The notes below the pieces were generated by a model. It made no database searches. It saw only the letters and a list, made by a program, of their open reading frames with translations, and was not told the origin of the DNA. The translations under genes and the position numbers were made by a program. Below, one piece after another: positions 35,038 to 47,749 of a stretch of DNA of 64,000 nt. Each line of letters begins with the position of its first letter. Position 1 is the first letter of the stretch. Origin of the DNA: Perca fluviatilis (lineage: Eukaryota > Chordata > Actinopteri > Perciformes > Percidae); contig NC_053112.1 in assembly GCF_010015445.1 (NCBI RefSeq), positions 8,761,403 through 8,825,402 of the forward strand, written 5' to 3'.

Positions 35038-37351
35038 CAGCTATCAAGATATGGAAATAGGTGCCAGTAAATAGCAGAAATTTGTTTCTAAAACAAGCAA
35101 CAAGTAAGAAGCTGAGACTTGGAGGTGATTAGCACAGCTTTGGTTAAAGATTGGAAGCAGGAGCTAGCCTGGCTCTGTCAAACACAAACAGAAATGTAAT
35201 TAGACTATAAGTCTGCAGCCATGCAGCTATGTGATAGGCACAGCAGTGCCTTAAGCTAAATGCTAACGTCAGCATGCAAAAATGCTCACAATGCCAATGC
35301 TAACGTTCCAATGCCAAGCAGGTGTATGTGTACCAAGTTCACCATCTTAGTTGAGCATGTTAGCATGCTCACATTTGCTAATAATTACCACTGAACACAA
35401 ACAACTACTAAAGCTGATGGGAATGCTATTATTTGCAGGAATCATGTGAACCTCATGGTGGCGCTAGAAGAAAAGTCAGGGGATCACAAAAGTCAGTAGT
35501 CTTTCTTCTCTGGGAACAATGAATATCTGCACAAAATGCCATGGCAGTCCATCAAATAGTTGTTAAGGTATTTTAGTCTGGACCAAAGTGGTGGACTGAT
35601 TCATGGTTTTACGGGGAGCTTCGTGGTGGAACTATAACAGCCAGCGTAGTGACTTTGTGGAGTCTGAAGTACCGGGAAGATGGTTTAAACGTGTCTCAAG
35701 AAATACTAACACCAAGTAATCCTATTCTAAAAGCACAAATAGTCATTTTAACATTACCGTTTGTGTTTAAAATTTAACAAATATGAGATAATGTGTTAAT
35801 ATATGTTAATCTAAGTCTGTTTTTTTGACTTTTGACAGTTGTTTCTGCCTTATTCCTGCCTTTATGCTAGGCTAGGGAAATCACCTCCATACTTAACGCA
35901 CAAACATCAAAGTGGTATTGATCTTCTCATCTAACTCTCAAAAAGAAAGTGGTATGTTTCCCAAAATGTTGTTTAATTAGTATCGATGATGCGTTGCTGG
36001 AATCTGCTGACACTGTTTCTTGATTATAAAGGTTTATTCACATTCAAGAAATCAGCATCATGTACAAGCCCTGCAGAGCTTGGAGTGCGACAGCTTCCCA
36101 GATTCTCAGATAATAATACACTTCACTATTGATCCAATGTAAATGTTGCCTCCACAGGAGAAAGCGGTATATGGGGTACCGATGCCTAGAAGCTACTTAG
36201 AGCTGACCCTGAGCCCCAAGAGCAACGAAGTGGACAACGCCAGCACCGCCAACTTCAGCAGTGATGTCCTCCTGATCCCTGATCTTTCTACCTTCAGGGT
36301 CTTACCCTGGGCTGAGCAGACAGCCCGGGTCATCTGCGACCCCTGCACGGTGACAGGAAGCCCCCTTCGCACTTCACCTCGCCTCATCGCTAAGCAGCTC
36401 CTTGGCCAGCTCCAAAGCCTTGGATTCTCCCTGCACTCATCCTTCACCTATGAATGCTGCATCCTCGGGGCTCCGGACCGCATCGGACCAAAGACACTCC
36501 TGTTCCCGGCCACCACCCTGCTCGGCAACCATGACCTGCCTTTCTTCCAGCAGCTGTTGGACAGCATGTACTGCATGGGCGCAGACATCGACAGCATCGC
36601 CTCTGCAAGCGGCCCCGGCCAGATGGAAATCAACCTGAGGCCAGAGTTTGGGATTGCGGCAGCAGATAGCGCCTTCACCTTGCGCACCGGCATCAAAGAG
36701 ATGGCTCGTAAACACAGCTACATTGCCAGCTTCTTCACTGACGATGGCCTGTACAATGCTGGGGTGCTTTCCCACAGCTTGTGGGATGCTAATGGGCGAC
36801 GTAGCCTCTTCCATGTCGGGGAGAGGGCGGGCGAGCTATCCGAGATCGGCAGGAAATGGCTGGCGGGGCTGCTCACCCACTCCGCTGCCCTGAGCTGCCT
36901 GATGTCGCCGGGCCTGGGCTGCCGGAGCCACATCGCCAAGATGATCAAAGACCCCAAACGAATGCTATACGCTACATGTGGCTTCAACGATAACAGCAGC
37001 TCCTTCAACATCAAGTGTCATGGCGGAAGGGAGACACACATTGACAACAAACTGGGCTCAGCCATGGCCAATCCTTACATTGTGCTGGCTGCTACTGTGG
37101 CCGCTGGACTGGACGGCATCAAACGAAACCTGAGCATCGAGAGCGCTCTGAACAAAGCCCCCAGTCAGCAGAAGGAGTTCGCCGTTCCTGTGAAGCTCGA
37201 CAACGCTCTGGAGGCGTTGGGGGATGATCACGTCATCTGCAGCACCCTCGGAGAGCCGTTTGTTCAGTACTTCATCGCTATGAAAAAGTTTGAGATTGAG
37301 ACCCAAGAACTGGATGATGAGAGGAACAAGTGCCTGGAGTATTTTATCTAG
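31821..37351 (+). CDS. lgsn: Lengsin (glutamine synthetase-like lens protein), complete
   Basis: Lengsin descends from class I glutamine synthetase and serves as a non-catalytic structural protein of lens fibre cells. Exons are 31821-31844 (MNDSEDFK, resembling the MNNEEDLL start I recall for human lengsin), 33367-34060, 34764-34930 and 36158-37351. All borders are AG/GT, the phases join, and the total is 692 residues ending LEYFI. Exon 2 is a Ser/Pro/Gly-rich disordered region of about 231 residues, longer than in human lengsin (about 509 aa in all). Exon 3 has the beta-Grasp-type NFVRFEATDLHGVSRSK. Exon 4 is the catalytic-type domain, with LSTFRVLPWA, GPGQMEINLRPEFG, LSHSLWD and LGSAMANPYIVLAATVAAGL. 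Metal- and nucleotide-binding positions near the last motif differ from active enzymes (HIDNKL where synthetases have an Arg-Ile-Glu type sequence), as expected for a lengsin. It lies head to head with ptp4a1 and tail to tail with fam83b. Confidence 0.95.
32045..32370 (-). repeat. Dispersed teleost repeat, interrupted at its end by a hAT-like element
   Basis: This is the same family as 21915-22215 (GTGAATATTGTTCTAGTTTC, CTCTGTGACAGTGAACTGAA, AACAAGACATTTGAGAAC, ATTTTATAGACCAAGCAAC, AATCGATTAATCGAG). It ends in GTTAGTTGCAGC, the target of the element at 32379-33313. It lies in lgsn intron 1. Confidence 0.8.
32379..33313. mobile_element. hAT-like non-autonomous element in lgsn intron 1
   Basis: The termini CAGGGGCG and CGCCTCTG are inverted (7 of 8). 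The flanks GTTGCAGC (32371-32378) and GTTGCAGT (33314-33321) match at 7 of 8 bases, an 8-bp duplication as in hAT elements. The element ends only 53 bp before the acceptor of lgsn exon 2. It holds no transposase. The frame at 32549-32878 on the minus strand shows no domain. Confidence 0.82.
34942..35037 (+). repeat. (CTAT)n microsatellite next to an lgsn splice donor
   Basis: About 24 units of a 4-bp repeat begin 12 bp after the 5' splice site of lgsn exon 3 (donor GTAATC at 34931). The run is pure. Confidence 0.97.
35090..35610. repeat. Dispersed GCTAACGTTAGCATG-type repeat in lgsn intron 3
   Basis: The segment has AAATGCTAACGTCAGCATGC, CATGTTAGCATGCTCACATT and CATGTGAACCTCATGGTGGC. This text belongs to a very abundant teleost repeat that I recognise by its motifs. 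Ends and class were not resolved. Confidence 0.6.
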
Positions 37352-37510
37352 AAAGACCTCTCGTTTTGTAATATGTGAAACTTCTTCCTGCCACACAAAT
37401 AAAAGCATAAAAACAGCTTGAATAGCTTTTTATTTAATATATTATGTTGATACCTTATTATACAGATTCTTTTAATTGAAATATTTTTCCGTTATTTCAA
37501 AATAAAGGTA
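37352..37510 (+). other. lgsn: lgsn 3'UTR with poly(A) signals
   Basis: AATAAA hexamers lie at 37398-37403 (47 nt after the stop) and 37501-37506. The first gives an unusually short 3'UTR, the second one of about 170 nt. Confidence 0.6.
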
Positions 37511-38690
37511 TAAGTACACCCTCAATGTGCAAAGCAGTTTTGTGCAATTTTGTTGTTTTGTGTATATATTTTTGAATTACTTTTAAGAACAATACAGATG
37601 CAGCTGTTGCTCTGATAAGATATCATAAAAAAGGAAGTAGCCTGAACAATGAGTAAGTATGCCAGTGAAGAAAGCTAAACTATGCGGTAAACCTAATGCT
37701 AAAAAATGGTCTCTCGTCAGAATTCTTTTGGTACGTAATTACATTACAACGTATTGGGGCCGCTAGTGTGGCTGCTGACTTTGAGTCGTGTTTTCCGGTA
37801 GTCTGAGAGAAGGGTTACCCTTACGTTTTATTATATCAAAGCATTTCTCTGCAAAACATTCCATCTCTTCACAAAGAAGACAGACAAAGTGAAATCCTAA
37901 AAAGTGCTTTTGGGAAAAATAATAATAAATAAAAATAATAAAATAATTTTCATACGTAAGCATTGTTTCACATGTATGCTTTTATTTACAGTTTATATTC
38001 CAGATGTAAAAACCTGCAATCCACAATTTCGCGTGACTTTGAACAATCACATAAATAGATAAAAAAAAGGTTCACATAGTTTACAAAAACCCCACTTTTG
38101 AACAATCTCACCTCAAGGTCCAATTAGTTGCTGTTCTGGAGCTTTTGATCATGATCTTCCTCAGCAGATGAAGTTTGCTCACTTGTTGGATTTGCAGATG
38201 TCCAAACATTCAAGGACATGGACAAGAAGCCCTTAAAGTCCCCAAAAAGGTTTTATCTTAACATATTACATGAAAACTGGGCAAACTCTATCTGCCTTTT
38301 TTTATCAAAGGCTCCAGAGCAGCTATAATAGACCTTGATTGTTTTCTAAACTGCTGGTTTCCAAAGTCAAGGATAAATCTTCACTCTCTTCAAAATATAT
38401 ATTGTTCTGACTTACCCTTTATGGTACCTATCCCTGCAGATAACTTCAGGTTTATGTGCCCAGATTTTGACATATCTGTCTCTGAAAGTTCTGCTGCAAC
38501 ACCAAATCAATGGAGGTGAACAGTATTTGGATGTGCTGCCATCTGCATTTAAAAACTAAATATACACATTTTCAACATCAGCAACGACAAGACTTCAACA
38601 GACTTCACTGTGATCAGTTTTCAAAGGAACTATATTTTCAGTAAAAAGAAGATGCAATGAAACCTGTTCACGGTGACGTATGTAAAGTCA
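37511..38690. other. Spacer between lgsn and the 914-bp palindrome
   Basis: This is AT-rich DNA without a recognisable gene, exon or element. Confidence 0.45.
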
Positions 38691-38694
38691 TTAA

Positions 38695-39608
38695 AGTGAT
38701 GGTTCGGAGTAATTCACCCTAGGGTCCTTTGCACCATGACCTCGAGCCAAACAACCCCCCAGAAGCTTTTTTCACCTGGGTCTAACATTGGGCGAGTTAG
38801 CATAGGTAGCGTTAGCCGCTGAATAGCTTAGCGCAGGGGCTACCCACGTTTGTATCTCGTAAATGACCCCACTAATAATGCCCGAAATGATACCAAAGGT
38901 CTACACTAGTACAAATAGGTTATGCACTCATAAAACGATGGATTGGAAAGTTTGTAAGTACACCAGAAGTTTATGAACACTTGCCTGCTCTCTTCTGCTC
39001 TCTGTTGCTGCTGCTGCTGCTGCTACCTGCAGTTAGACGAGTGCTTAGGGCTGTCTACAAATTACTACACCGAAAAGAGATACAACAAAAATATGTATTA
39101 ATTTAATGATTAAATAAGGTAATGTCTCCAAACTTACCTCAATTATTACTTGTCTCCTGCTAGTTATATTACAGCACTTACTTTAAAAAATAAGTTAAAT
39201 TAAAAAATATTTTTGTTGCATCTCTTTATTGGTGTTGTAATTTGTAGACATCCCTAAGCACTCGTCTCACAGCAGCAACAACAACAGCAGAGAGCAGAAG
39301 CCAGCAGGCAAGTGTTATTTACATAAACTTCTGGTGTACTTACAAACTTTCCAATCCATCGTTTTATGAGTGCATAACCTATATATACTAGTGTAGACCT
39401 TTGGTATCATTTCGGGCATTATTAGTGGGGCCATTTGAGAGATACAAACGTGGGTCCATTAGCCCCCGCGCTAAGCTATTCAGCGGCTAACGCTACTCTA
39501 CGCTAACTCGCCCAATGTTAGACCCAGGTGAAAAAAGCTTCTGGGGGGGTGTTTGGCTCGAGGTCATGGTGCAAAGGACCCTAGGGTGAATTACTCCGAA
39601 CCATCACT
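38695..39608. mobile_element. 914-bp near-palindrome with TTAA target duplication
   Basis: TTAA lies at 38691-38694 and 39609-39612. The arms, each about 400 bp (38695-39095 and 39210-39608), are reverse complements with few differences, starting AGTGATGGTTCGGAGTAATT and ending with its complement. Markers in both arms are CACCCTAGGGTCCTTTGCAC, CATTGGGCGAGTTAGC, CACTAATAATGCCCGAAATG and CATCGTTTTATGAGTGCATA. The AT-rich centre is about 110 bp. A CTG run in the left arm (about 39008-39023) is replaced by CAGCAGCAACAACAACAGC in the right. It has no coding capacity. TTAA duplication occurs in piggyBac and Kolobok elements. Confidence 0.93.
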
Positions 39609-39612
39609 TTAA

Positions 39613-41070
39613 GTGGGAGTCACATTGACATGTGACTTCTTATCATCATAAGTCAAAATCAAGCCATGTGAGAAAACTACATTTTACAAATAAGACAATG
39701 CAAAAATACATTAAAGGATGAGGTTGGCGATATTATATATATTTCTTATTGAAAAGACCAAAACCAACTCAAGACTTCCTTCTTTAATGCAGTCTTTGCA
39801 AAATGCTTTGTTTGGGTATCGTAAGGCAGCAATGATCCCAGGTATTTCCCTCCCCACTCCTCCCGGTACCTGCTGAAACATTTTTTTTTCTTCTTTTTGG
39901 CTGGATGTTCACCAGGACACCAGGCTCCGTGCCAGTGATGGATGGTTTATTTTCCCTTCGGAATTTTTTCATCACAGCTATTTGTTTATCAATTCGCGGG
40001 ACTACTGTACACGGCAAAAAAAAACTATAACAGCTAAAATACCCCATTGGATGGATACAGAGGCCCCATCGTTACAACAATGAAAAGGACTAATGAAATA
40101 CTATTTAAGTATAGAAAAATCAATGTTCGAAGATCGGAACAAAAGGCAACAATTCAACAAGGTGTGGCAGGACATATATGAAGCGTTGTAAATTTAATGG
40201 CTAAGAAATAAGAACTAGGTATGGTGACTGAGAGCTGGAAACCAAGTGGATGTGTGGATGTGTGTGTGTGTGTGGGGGAGGGGGAGGGGGGCGGGGGGGT
40301 GGGTGGATTTGTGTAAAAATGTGTGTGTTTGGGTTTGTGTGTCAAAAATGTGGAGTAGAAGAATACGGATACCAACGGAAATGTATCCTGTTTGGAGTGT
40401 GATTACACAGTATATTGATATATGTATTGCTTCTTGATGGAAATAATAAAAATAATTATAAAAAAAAATAAAAAAAACTATAACAGCCATCTGTGGGCAA
40501 CACCAAAAATAATCACAATAATCAGTATCTCATGTTTTATTAGGCTATAACTAATCAAAACTCAGGTTTAGCCTTATTTTTGGGACGAACAGGACAGGAC
40601 TCTGGACAACTGCTTGTAATTCCTTACTGTCCCGAATTATTCTGGATGTTCAGTCCCCCTACATTCACTGTTGGTTTTGGTCTTTTCATGGCAAGCTAAA
40701 AAGCATTGTAATTGTTACTTTCAAAAAGAACAAACACTTTCAATATAAAGACAGATGTCTTTTCACACAATTCAACTCACTTGATAACACATTTTTCTGT
40801 GTCTGCAAGCGCTACTGTCATATTCACCCTGCTATAACTTCATCTGTAAACACCTTTACTTACCGGTATTATCATATCGACTCAGCTTCCTCCCTGATAA
40901 GATCATAGCTACATTATCAAACATATCAAAAGAAAAACGTAGCATACTGCAGAGATGACCACATACAGCATCTTTGTCTCTGTGTGGGAACCAAAATCAA
41001 TCAATAAACAGATCATGGATTAGTGCCTTCATTCTTGAGCACTTGGTGGCCTTCCTCTTTTCCTACAACT
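39613..41070. other. fam83b downstream region with probable LINE tail
   Basis: This lies between the palindrome and the fam83b stop. A minus-strand AATAAA (TTTATT at 40536-40541) could end the fam83b mRNA, giving a 3'UTR of about 0.5 kb. At about 40040-40495, text ending in an A-rich tract with a GT/G-rich low-complexity stretch (40255-40300) looks like a LINE 3' end on the plus strand. The family is not determined. Confidence 0.4.
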
Positions 41071-44000
41071 CTACTTGTTCTTTCCTATTAGATTTCCTAC
41101 TCGCTGCATGAATCTTCCCAGTTTGTTGTCAGTGCCACTTTGCGTCTCATACATTGGATAACCAGAGTCATGATTGTTCGGGGAAGACCCTCTGTCTTTC
41201 TCGGAGGGCAACATGCTTGCCCTTGTCATTGATTTATCCTGAGGAATACTGTCAGCGCTAAGATAATATTCAAATCGACTGTAGACTTTATCTCTTCTGG
41301 TGTGATAGAGAGTCGCTGCCTCGTCGTCCAGAGTGTTCCTTGCGCCTCGGTCCGGCTCTCCTGCTGGATTGGGCTTTTTTTTGCTTGAACGCTGAGGAGA
41401 CAGTCTTTGGAATGGAGATTTATGCTTCTCTGTCTCCGGTTGACTACCGAGAGAGCTCTGCGACCTGGAGATGCTCGGCGATTGACCTTTCTTTGTTGTT
41501 TGCTCTGGCGCAGGTGCCTGTGAATGGTCTGCTCTGAGTGGTTGTTTTGATCCTGAGTGATTCTGCGACGATCTCAGTGAGGCCTTTCTTTGGAGTGACT
41601 TCTCGTCTTTTTTGGATGCTTTGTTTTCGTCTGGGGAAAGCATCGAATATACTTTCATTCTCAAGGAATTCTTCCTCTGAAGGGGTGGTTCCTTTCGCTG
41701 CGTGTGCTTTTTTTCCATGTGACTACTCTTAGCTTCGACGGCATGCTGAGGTCCTGTAGAAGTGTTTAAGATTTTTGGGGCAGTTTGTATCTCATTGGAT
41801 ATTGATTTCATTCCTTCTCTTGGAGCAGATGAGCCTGAGCTGTTGGCTGCCTTACCTACAGAACCATGTCTTCCTTTGGCTTGATCCTGGCGCTGTGATT
41901 CAGCAGGTACGCTAGATTTCACAGTGTTCTCCTTTGGAACAGCTTTCTTGTCTTTGCGAATCTCCTCATTTTCATCTTTAAATGCAGCTGAGTCCGAACT
42001 GTTGACACGTGAACCCTCTTTCTCTTCAGGGATCTCAGTCAAAGACTCCATCGCTCTTGGGTGTTGGAGACCGCTGGGATGCAAATGAGAGAGCTTGAGC
42101 GATGGATCGTTTAGTTTCATATCTAAATCGGCAGCTGAGGTTGTCCTGGAAAGAGGCTCGTGCCAGTCGTACGTCTGCGTTTTCTTTCGATCTTGAACCA
42201 TTGTGACGTCATAGTGAGAGGCAGAGTGGTGGCCATCAGGGAAAGTTTGCTCTCTTTTGTTGCCTCCTTTATTTGGCTCACTGTCTCTGGGATTGGCTGG
42301 TTCCAGGCTGCAACCTTTTTCTGTATTTGGCTCTAATTCTGCCACACTCTGCCGCATGTCCAGACCTCTTAATAAGGACACAAATTTAGGTCTTTCCACA
42401 GTCGGATACATAGACCTCAATGACTCTTGGCTCTGCCTGAGATTGCTGTACTCCTGCAGACTGAGCCTCTTCTGCCTCAATTCCTCCATCCTGGACTTTA
42501 TGTCCCTCGACCTGCTGTGAATCAGCTGTGACTGTTGCTCGTTTAAGCCTGTGTGGCTACTATACGGAGATGGCATTGGGGATAATGCATCGTATGATGC
42601 ATCTAGAGGCACGTTGCTGTCATTAAAGTATGTGTCTATCTTCCACCTGTTGAGGGATGTTTCAGAGTTGAACGGTATCAGATTCTGGTCCGCTCCATAG
42701 CGAGTCTGGTGCCTAATGTGTTGCTGAGACATCCTGTTTGTTAGCAGCGAGTCGCCGCCCCCCCTCACGTTAGGTGCTGTCTTCTCGGGAGCAACAGGGA
42801 CTCCGATGTTCTTGGTCCCCATCCTTAACCGAGTCATGGAGTTTATATTCTGCAGTTCTCCGCCATAGCTGTGTCCCCGCACCAGATTTCCCATGTCGAA
42901 ACAGTGAGATTGATGCAGTCTCTCCTGCACGCTCAGGCCCCTGGTCATCATGGCGGCATTATTAAGCCTGTCATCCTGAGCACTCCTCATGCCGTGCATT
43001 ACTTTGGGTCTTGTGTGAATTTGGTGGAGGGAAAGCTGGCTGGAATTTGGGCTCTGCAGGCCCACAGTGTCTCTTAGGTGCAGGACAGATGACTTCTCCC
43101 TGGACAGAACTACAGGAAGTGAGGAGCGAGCGTACAGTCTTCGAAACTCCTCGTCATAAGAGCCAACCAGCTGACCTGTGATCACCAGGACCATGCTGAG
43201 GTTGATCTTCTCAAACGACCATGTGTAGCTGAAAAAGAAAATGACGACACGTTACAAATGTTATGATGATTCTGCCCGCACTGTGGTCAGATCTCAATAT
43301 GCCAATTATTAGCAGGCTTGTCAAGAAACATAGCGATGCAATGGATGCTGTCATTTATTTGGAAATCCCTTTTTGCTATCTAAGATCGAGATTTGCTACT
43401 GACTAGCTACTATTACTACTTGTAGCTTTTGCCAGGATTGCTTGAGCTAGCAGGAAGATGCAGAGTTAGCTGACCTTTAAACTTGCCAGGCAGATATGTT
43501 TTCCTAAAAATGTGGTCACACTACGGCTGAAACCAACGATTATTTTCTTTGTCGATTAATCTGTCGATTATTTTCTCAATTAATAAATTTGTTTTTTGGT
43601 CTATAAAATGTCCGAAAATGGTGAAAGATGTCGATCAGTGTTTCAAGACGACGTCCTCAAATGTCTTGTTTTGTCCACAACTCAACAATATTCAGTTTAC
43701 TGTCACAGAGGAGTAAACAAACTAGAAAATATTCACATTTAAGAAGCAGAAAAAAGGATGTGACTCAGAGCTTGCCGTAAAGCAGTATCTCTGGCCGTAT
43801 GATGTCATTGACATTTTAAAAGGCTTTTTAGAACAAAAAGCGACTTTAAAAAAATCTAACACCCAGCAGTGTGTATTTTCTTTGCCTCCCCTTTCGAATG
43901 CAACATTCAAATTACTAGACACAAAATGATTCCCTGAGAAAAGTGGATTTTGAGGGGTATAGCTCCATAGACCTCCATTCATTCTGCACTGGCCCGTGAC

Positions 44001-47000
44001 CGCCCCCTATATGGAATCAGAGTGGAACTGCAACCAGTTCAGAAGCTGTTTCCCGAGAGTGGAAGTTCTCCACTTATTAGACATTCTCTGTCCCTACTGT
44101 CTGCTGTCTTCATACTGAACTCTGCCCACCGACACCCCACACACATACCCACCAACCCCCCCTGGACTGAACCAACTACACTTACCTGAAATGCACTGTA
44201 AATCATTCCTCTTGCACTACTGTGCATATTGTATAATCGCTGTACATATTGTATAAGCCCTCCAACACTCACAATTTGCACCACAGTACATACTGTATAG
44301 TTATTCAATCTGTATTACCATATTCATAGCCTGTTCATAGCCTGTACATAGCTGTAGTAATAATATAGACACATATCTATATACTTAAATATCATTCATA
44401 CCTTGCACTCTGTATATACTGTAGCATATGTTTTTTATTCATACTGTAGCACATGTTATTTAATTTGTTATTTAATCACTGCTTAAGCACTTCTGGTTAG
44501 ACACTAACTACATTTCGATGCTCTGTATTTGTGACATGTGCAATGACAATAAAGTTGAATCTAATCTAATGAATCTGATCTATTTTGATTTAATTGTAGG
44601 GGAATACATGTGAAAAGGAATACACCCTTCAGCACGACCAGACAGGCTTTAACACACTAGGGGAAAACAAATCCAGGAAGACCTGGAAGGAAGCCCAACA
44701 CCGAACCAGCTGGAGAAAGTTCATCTATGCTCCCCAAAGAGCATAATGGGTTAAATGATGACGTGTAAAAAAGGGTAAAGGCAGGACTGACTCACCTGTA
44801 TGTTCCATACATCACTGTTCTGCAGTCCACCATAAGGAATCTTTGCTCCAAATCTCCATGGAACTTCACCCCGGACTGACACTGATACTGCTGACCCTGA
44901 ACCGTCCGAACACGAAGGTTCTTGATCAAACAAAAAGCACAATTTCACCTAAATTATTTGGAATGTTTTTTGGAAACTTTGGAATCTCTGCTGGAATTTA
45001 AAATACAATTATTTCAGGGTTTGGCTAAACACTGTGCCTTTGTAATTACTGACTAACTGGTTAGGTTTAAGAATTTAAAATGTATCCTAAAAATACAGCC
45101 CATCAATCTAAGACAATAAATACATATACCGGTTTAGAAATCTCCAGCTAATTCTGGCTGCGTATCAGATGATTCCTCTTTTGACCTTTGGGATTTTATT
45201 TTATTTATACTTCAGCTTATGAACAATAAGTAATTCTTTCTTCTAAAAAATCCTAGTTAAACTTTCTGAACTTGTGTTCTTTTACTGTTGCACTGGAAAA
45301 TAACATAGAACACAGTACAAGTCTGATTTTAAATACCTTGGTATCATTTTAGACTCTAATTTAACTTTTAAAGAGCATGTTAAAAAGGTGGCTAATACCA
45401 TCAGATATAATCTGTCTAACTTTAGACACATAAGGTCATATCTAACCACAGTCAGCCTTTTATGCATGCCATGATCTTGATGAACTCTTAAACCAATAGA
45501 AACCCTTTATAAGCAAACTTTAAAAACACTAGATCAAACACCTATCACGACTGTCATATCACTACTAAATACAACTTCTTTAATTTTGGCAATTTTTTAC
45601 ATTATCTAGATGCCTGCCTCATTTTCAAAATATTGCATGGGTTTGCACCTCCACCACTGGGTGAATGTATACAACAGAAGAACAGCAGTGGCAGGGCAAC
45701 TAGGGGAGCCACCAGGGCAGACTCTGTGTTGTACACTATAGACGTAGTAAGTTCTCAGTACAGGCCTCAAATTATTGGAACTGCCTTCCTATTGAACTCA
45801 GAGAATGCACCAGCTATCTATTATTTAAAACCACACTCAAGAGATGGATTAAAAACAATCAAAACTGCAATCATCAATAGCTGGTTTACCTCATCCTAGG
45901 TACTGCTCTTTTTTGTATTGTACTTATTTTTTAATGTCCCTCTCTCTTTTCTCTTCTTTCATCTTTCTTAATTTGCTTTCTATCTTTCTTGCATTCTTTT
46001 TTATTAATGTAATATGATGATGTGTTAACCTCCCAAGGGACTACAGATGAAAATTAGCTTTTTTGCTGGCACATTTACATTTTGAGTGTAAACTAAAAAT
46101 GTCATTTGATGTGCATTGTCCCTTTTAAATAAACAAAATAATAGACAGTTGCTTTTACATCCCCTGTTGTGAAGATTTTTTTTAAAGTTCATAAAAGATA
46201 AAGTCGTCTCTTGTCCCTTATAGATGGCAAATTGGACCCCCTTACAATTTGCTTACCAATCTGGTAACGGTATTGAGGATGCAAAACCTTATATTCTGGA
46301 CAAGGTGCATAAGCACCTAGAGAAACCAAAGTTTCTCGCAAGGAGTTTATTTGCAGATTTTTCTTCTGCTTTTAATAAAATGCAGCCTCTTAAACTGACC
46401 GTCTTGCTTCTTATTTTAAATTACCAGATCAGCTCTAATTGCTGCTTTTTAGATTTTGTTACCGACAGAGTAGTCTATATCCTTGACGTTGCACGTCCGG
46501 GGTTGCTCCGTTGCCGACAGAAAATCTGCCGGATTTCACTCATTTAGGCTGGATATCCGTTGCCTTGGGCTTCCTTTGTGTTGCCGTTCTAAACTCCGGT
46601 GGATTTCTGAGGACTACGGTTAACCTTTTCTCAGATCTCTGCAGGGTAAATCCAGACAGCTAGCTAGACTATCTGTCCAATCAGAGTTTTCTGTTGCACG
46701 ACTTAAACAACTTTTGAACGAACACAGGTTCAACCAAAACAAGTTCCTTAGAGCCTTTTTTGCAGCAGCACCGCGGCTTTTCCCGGTGCTTAGCACCGCC
46801 CCAAGACTATTTTGTTTGGTTTAAACAAATGCCAATAAACCAGAGCACGTTTTCCTCCCATACCGGAATGCTATGTGGAATAGCCAGACCCTCCTCCGGC
46901 GCGCTTTGGAGGAGGGTCACCTTTGCTTTTTATAATGTTATATTGTAAAGGTCTCTGATGACACTGCTCTCCTGTCTCTTCTTGAAGGCTTAGACTCTGA

Positions 47001-47695
47001 CCATGGCAATGCCTTAACTGCTTTTATTGAATGGTGCGATGAGAACTTCCTGGATCTTAATGTGTTAAAAACCGAGGAGTTAATCATTGATTTTAGGCGG
47101 ATTAAGGACACACCAAAAGTAAGCATGTTATTTATAAAAATGTCAAAATTGTTGTGCCAAAATTGTGTTCAACTCTCAGCTGAAGTTCGACGTAAACACA
47201 GATCTGATCGTCAAGCGAGGTCAACAAAGAATTTATTTAATGCCTAAGCTTTTTATTTTAATGTCGGTGATACTATTTTATTTAACTTTTATCAATCTTT
47301 TGTTGAATGCCTTCTAACGTTCTCTTTTATCTGCTGGTTTAGTGGGTTGTCAGTGAAGGACAAGAACAGCCTAAACGGCAAAGTGAAGCCTCAGGATTGT
47401 TGGAGTTCAACAGAGGGACATGAGCTCCCTTAGGGAGAAACAGGTGGCTGAGAAAGCAAAGAAACTGCTCAGCCAACCAGACCGCATCCTCTCTACATAG
47501 TTCTCACTAATGCCTTCGGGCGGGCGGTATAATGTGCCACCGAAGAGAACTAACCGCTATTTCAAGTCTGTTGTTGTTGTTGTCCTGTCCCCATAACTTT
47601 TTAATATGTTTCCTCAGGCATCTTTTTTGTTTAGTGCGTGTTTGTTGGAACTGACTATATGGACTGGGAGGCTCCATTGGGATTAATAGTATCTG

Positions 47696-47749
<54 letters not shown>

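Noticed and set aside
36193..37408. Several open frames overlapping the last lgsn exon on either strand
   Set aside because: They are alternative-frame shadows of a GC-rich coding exon.
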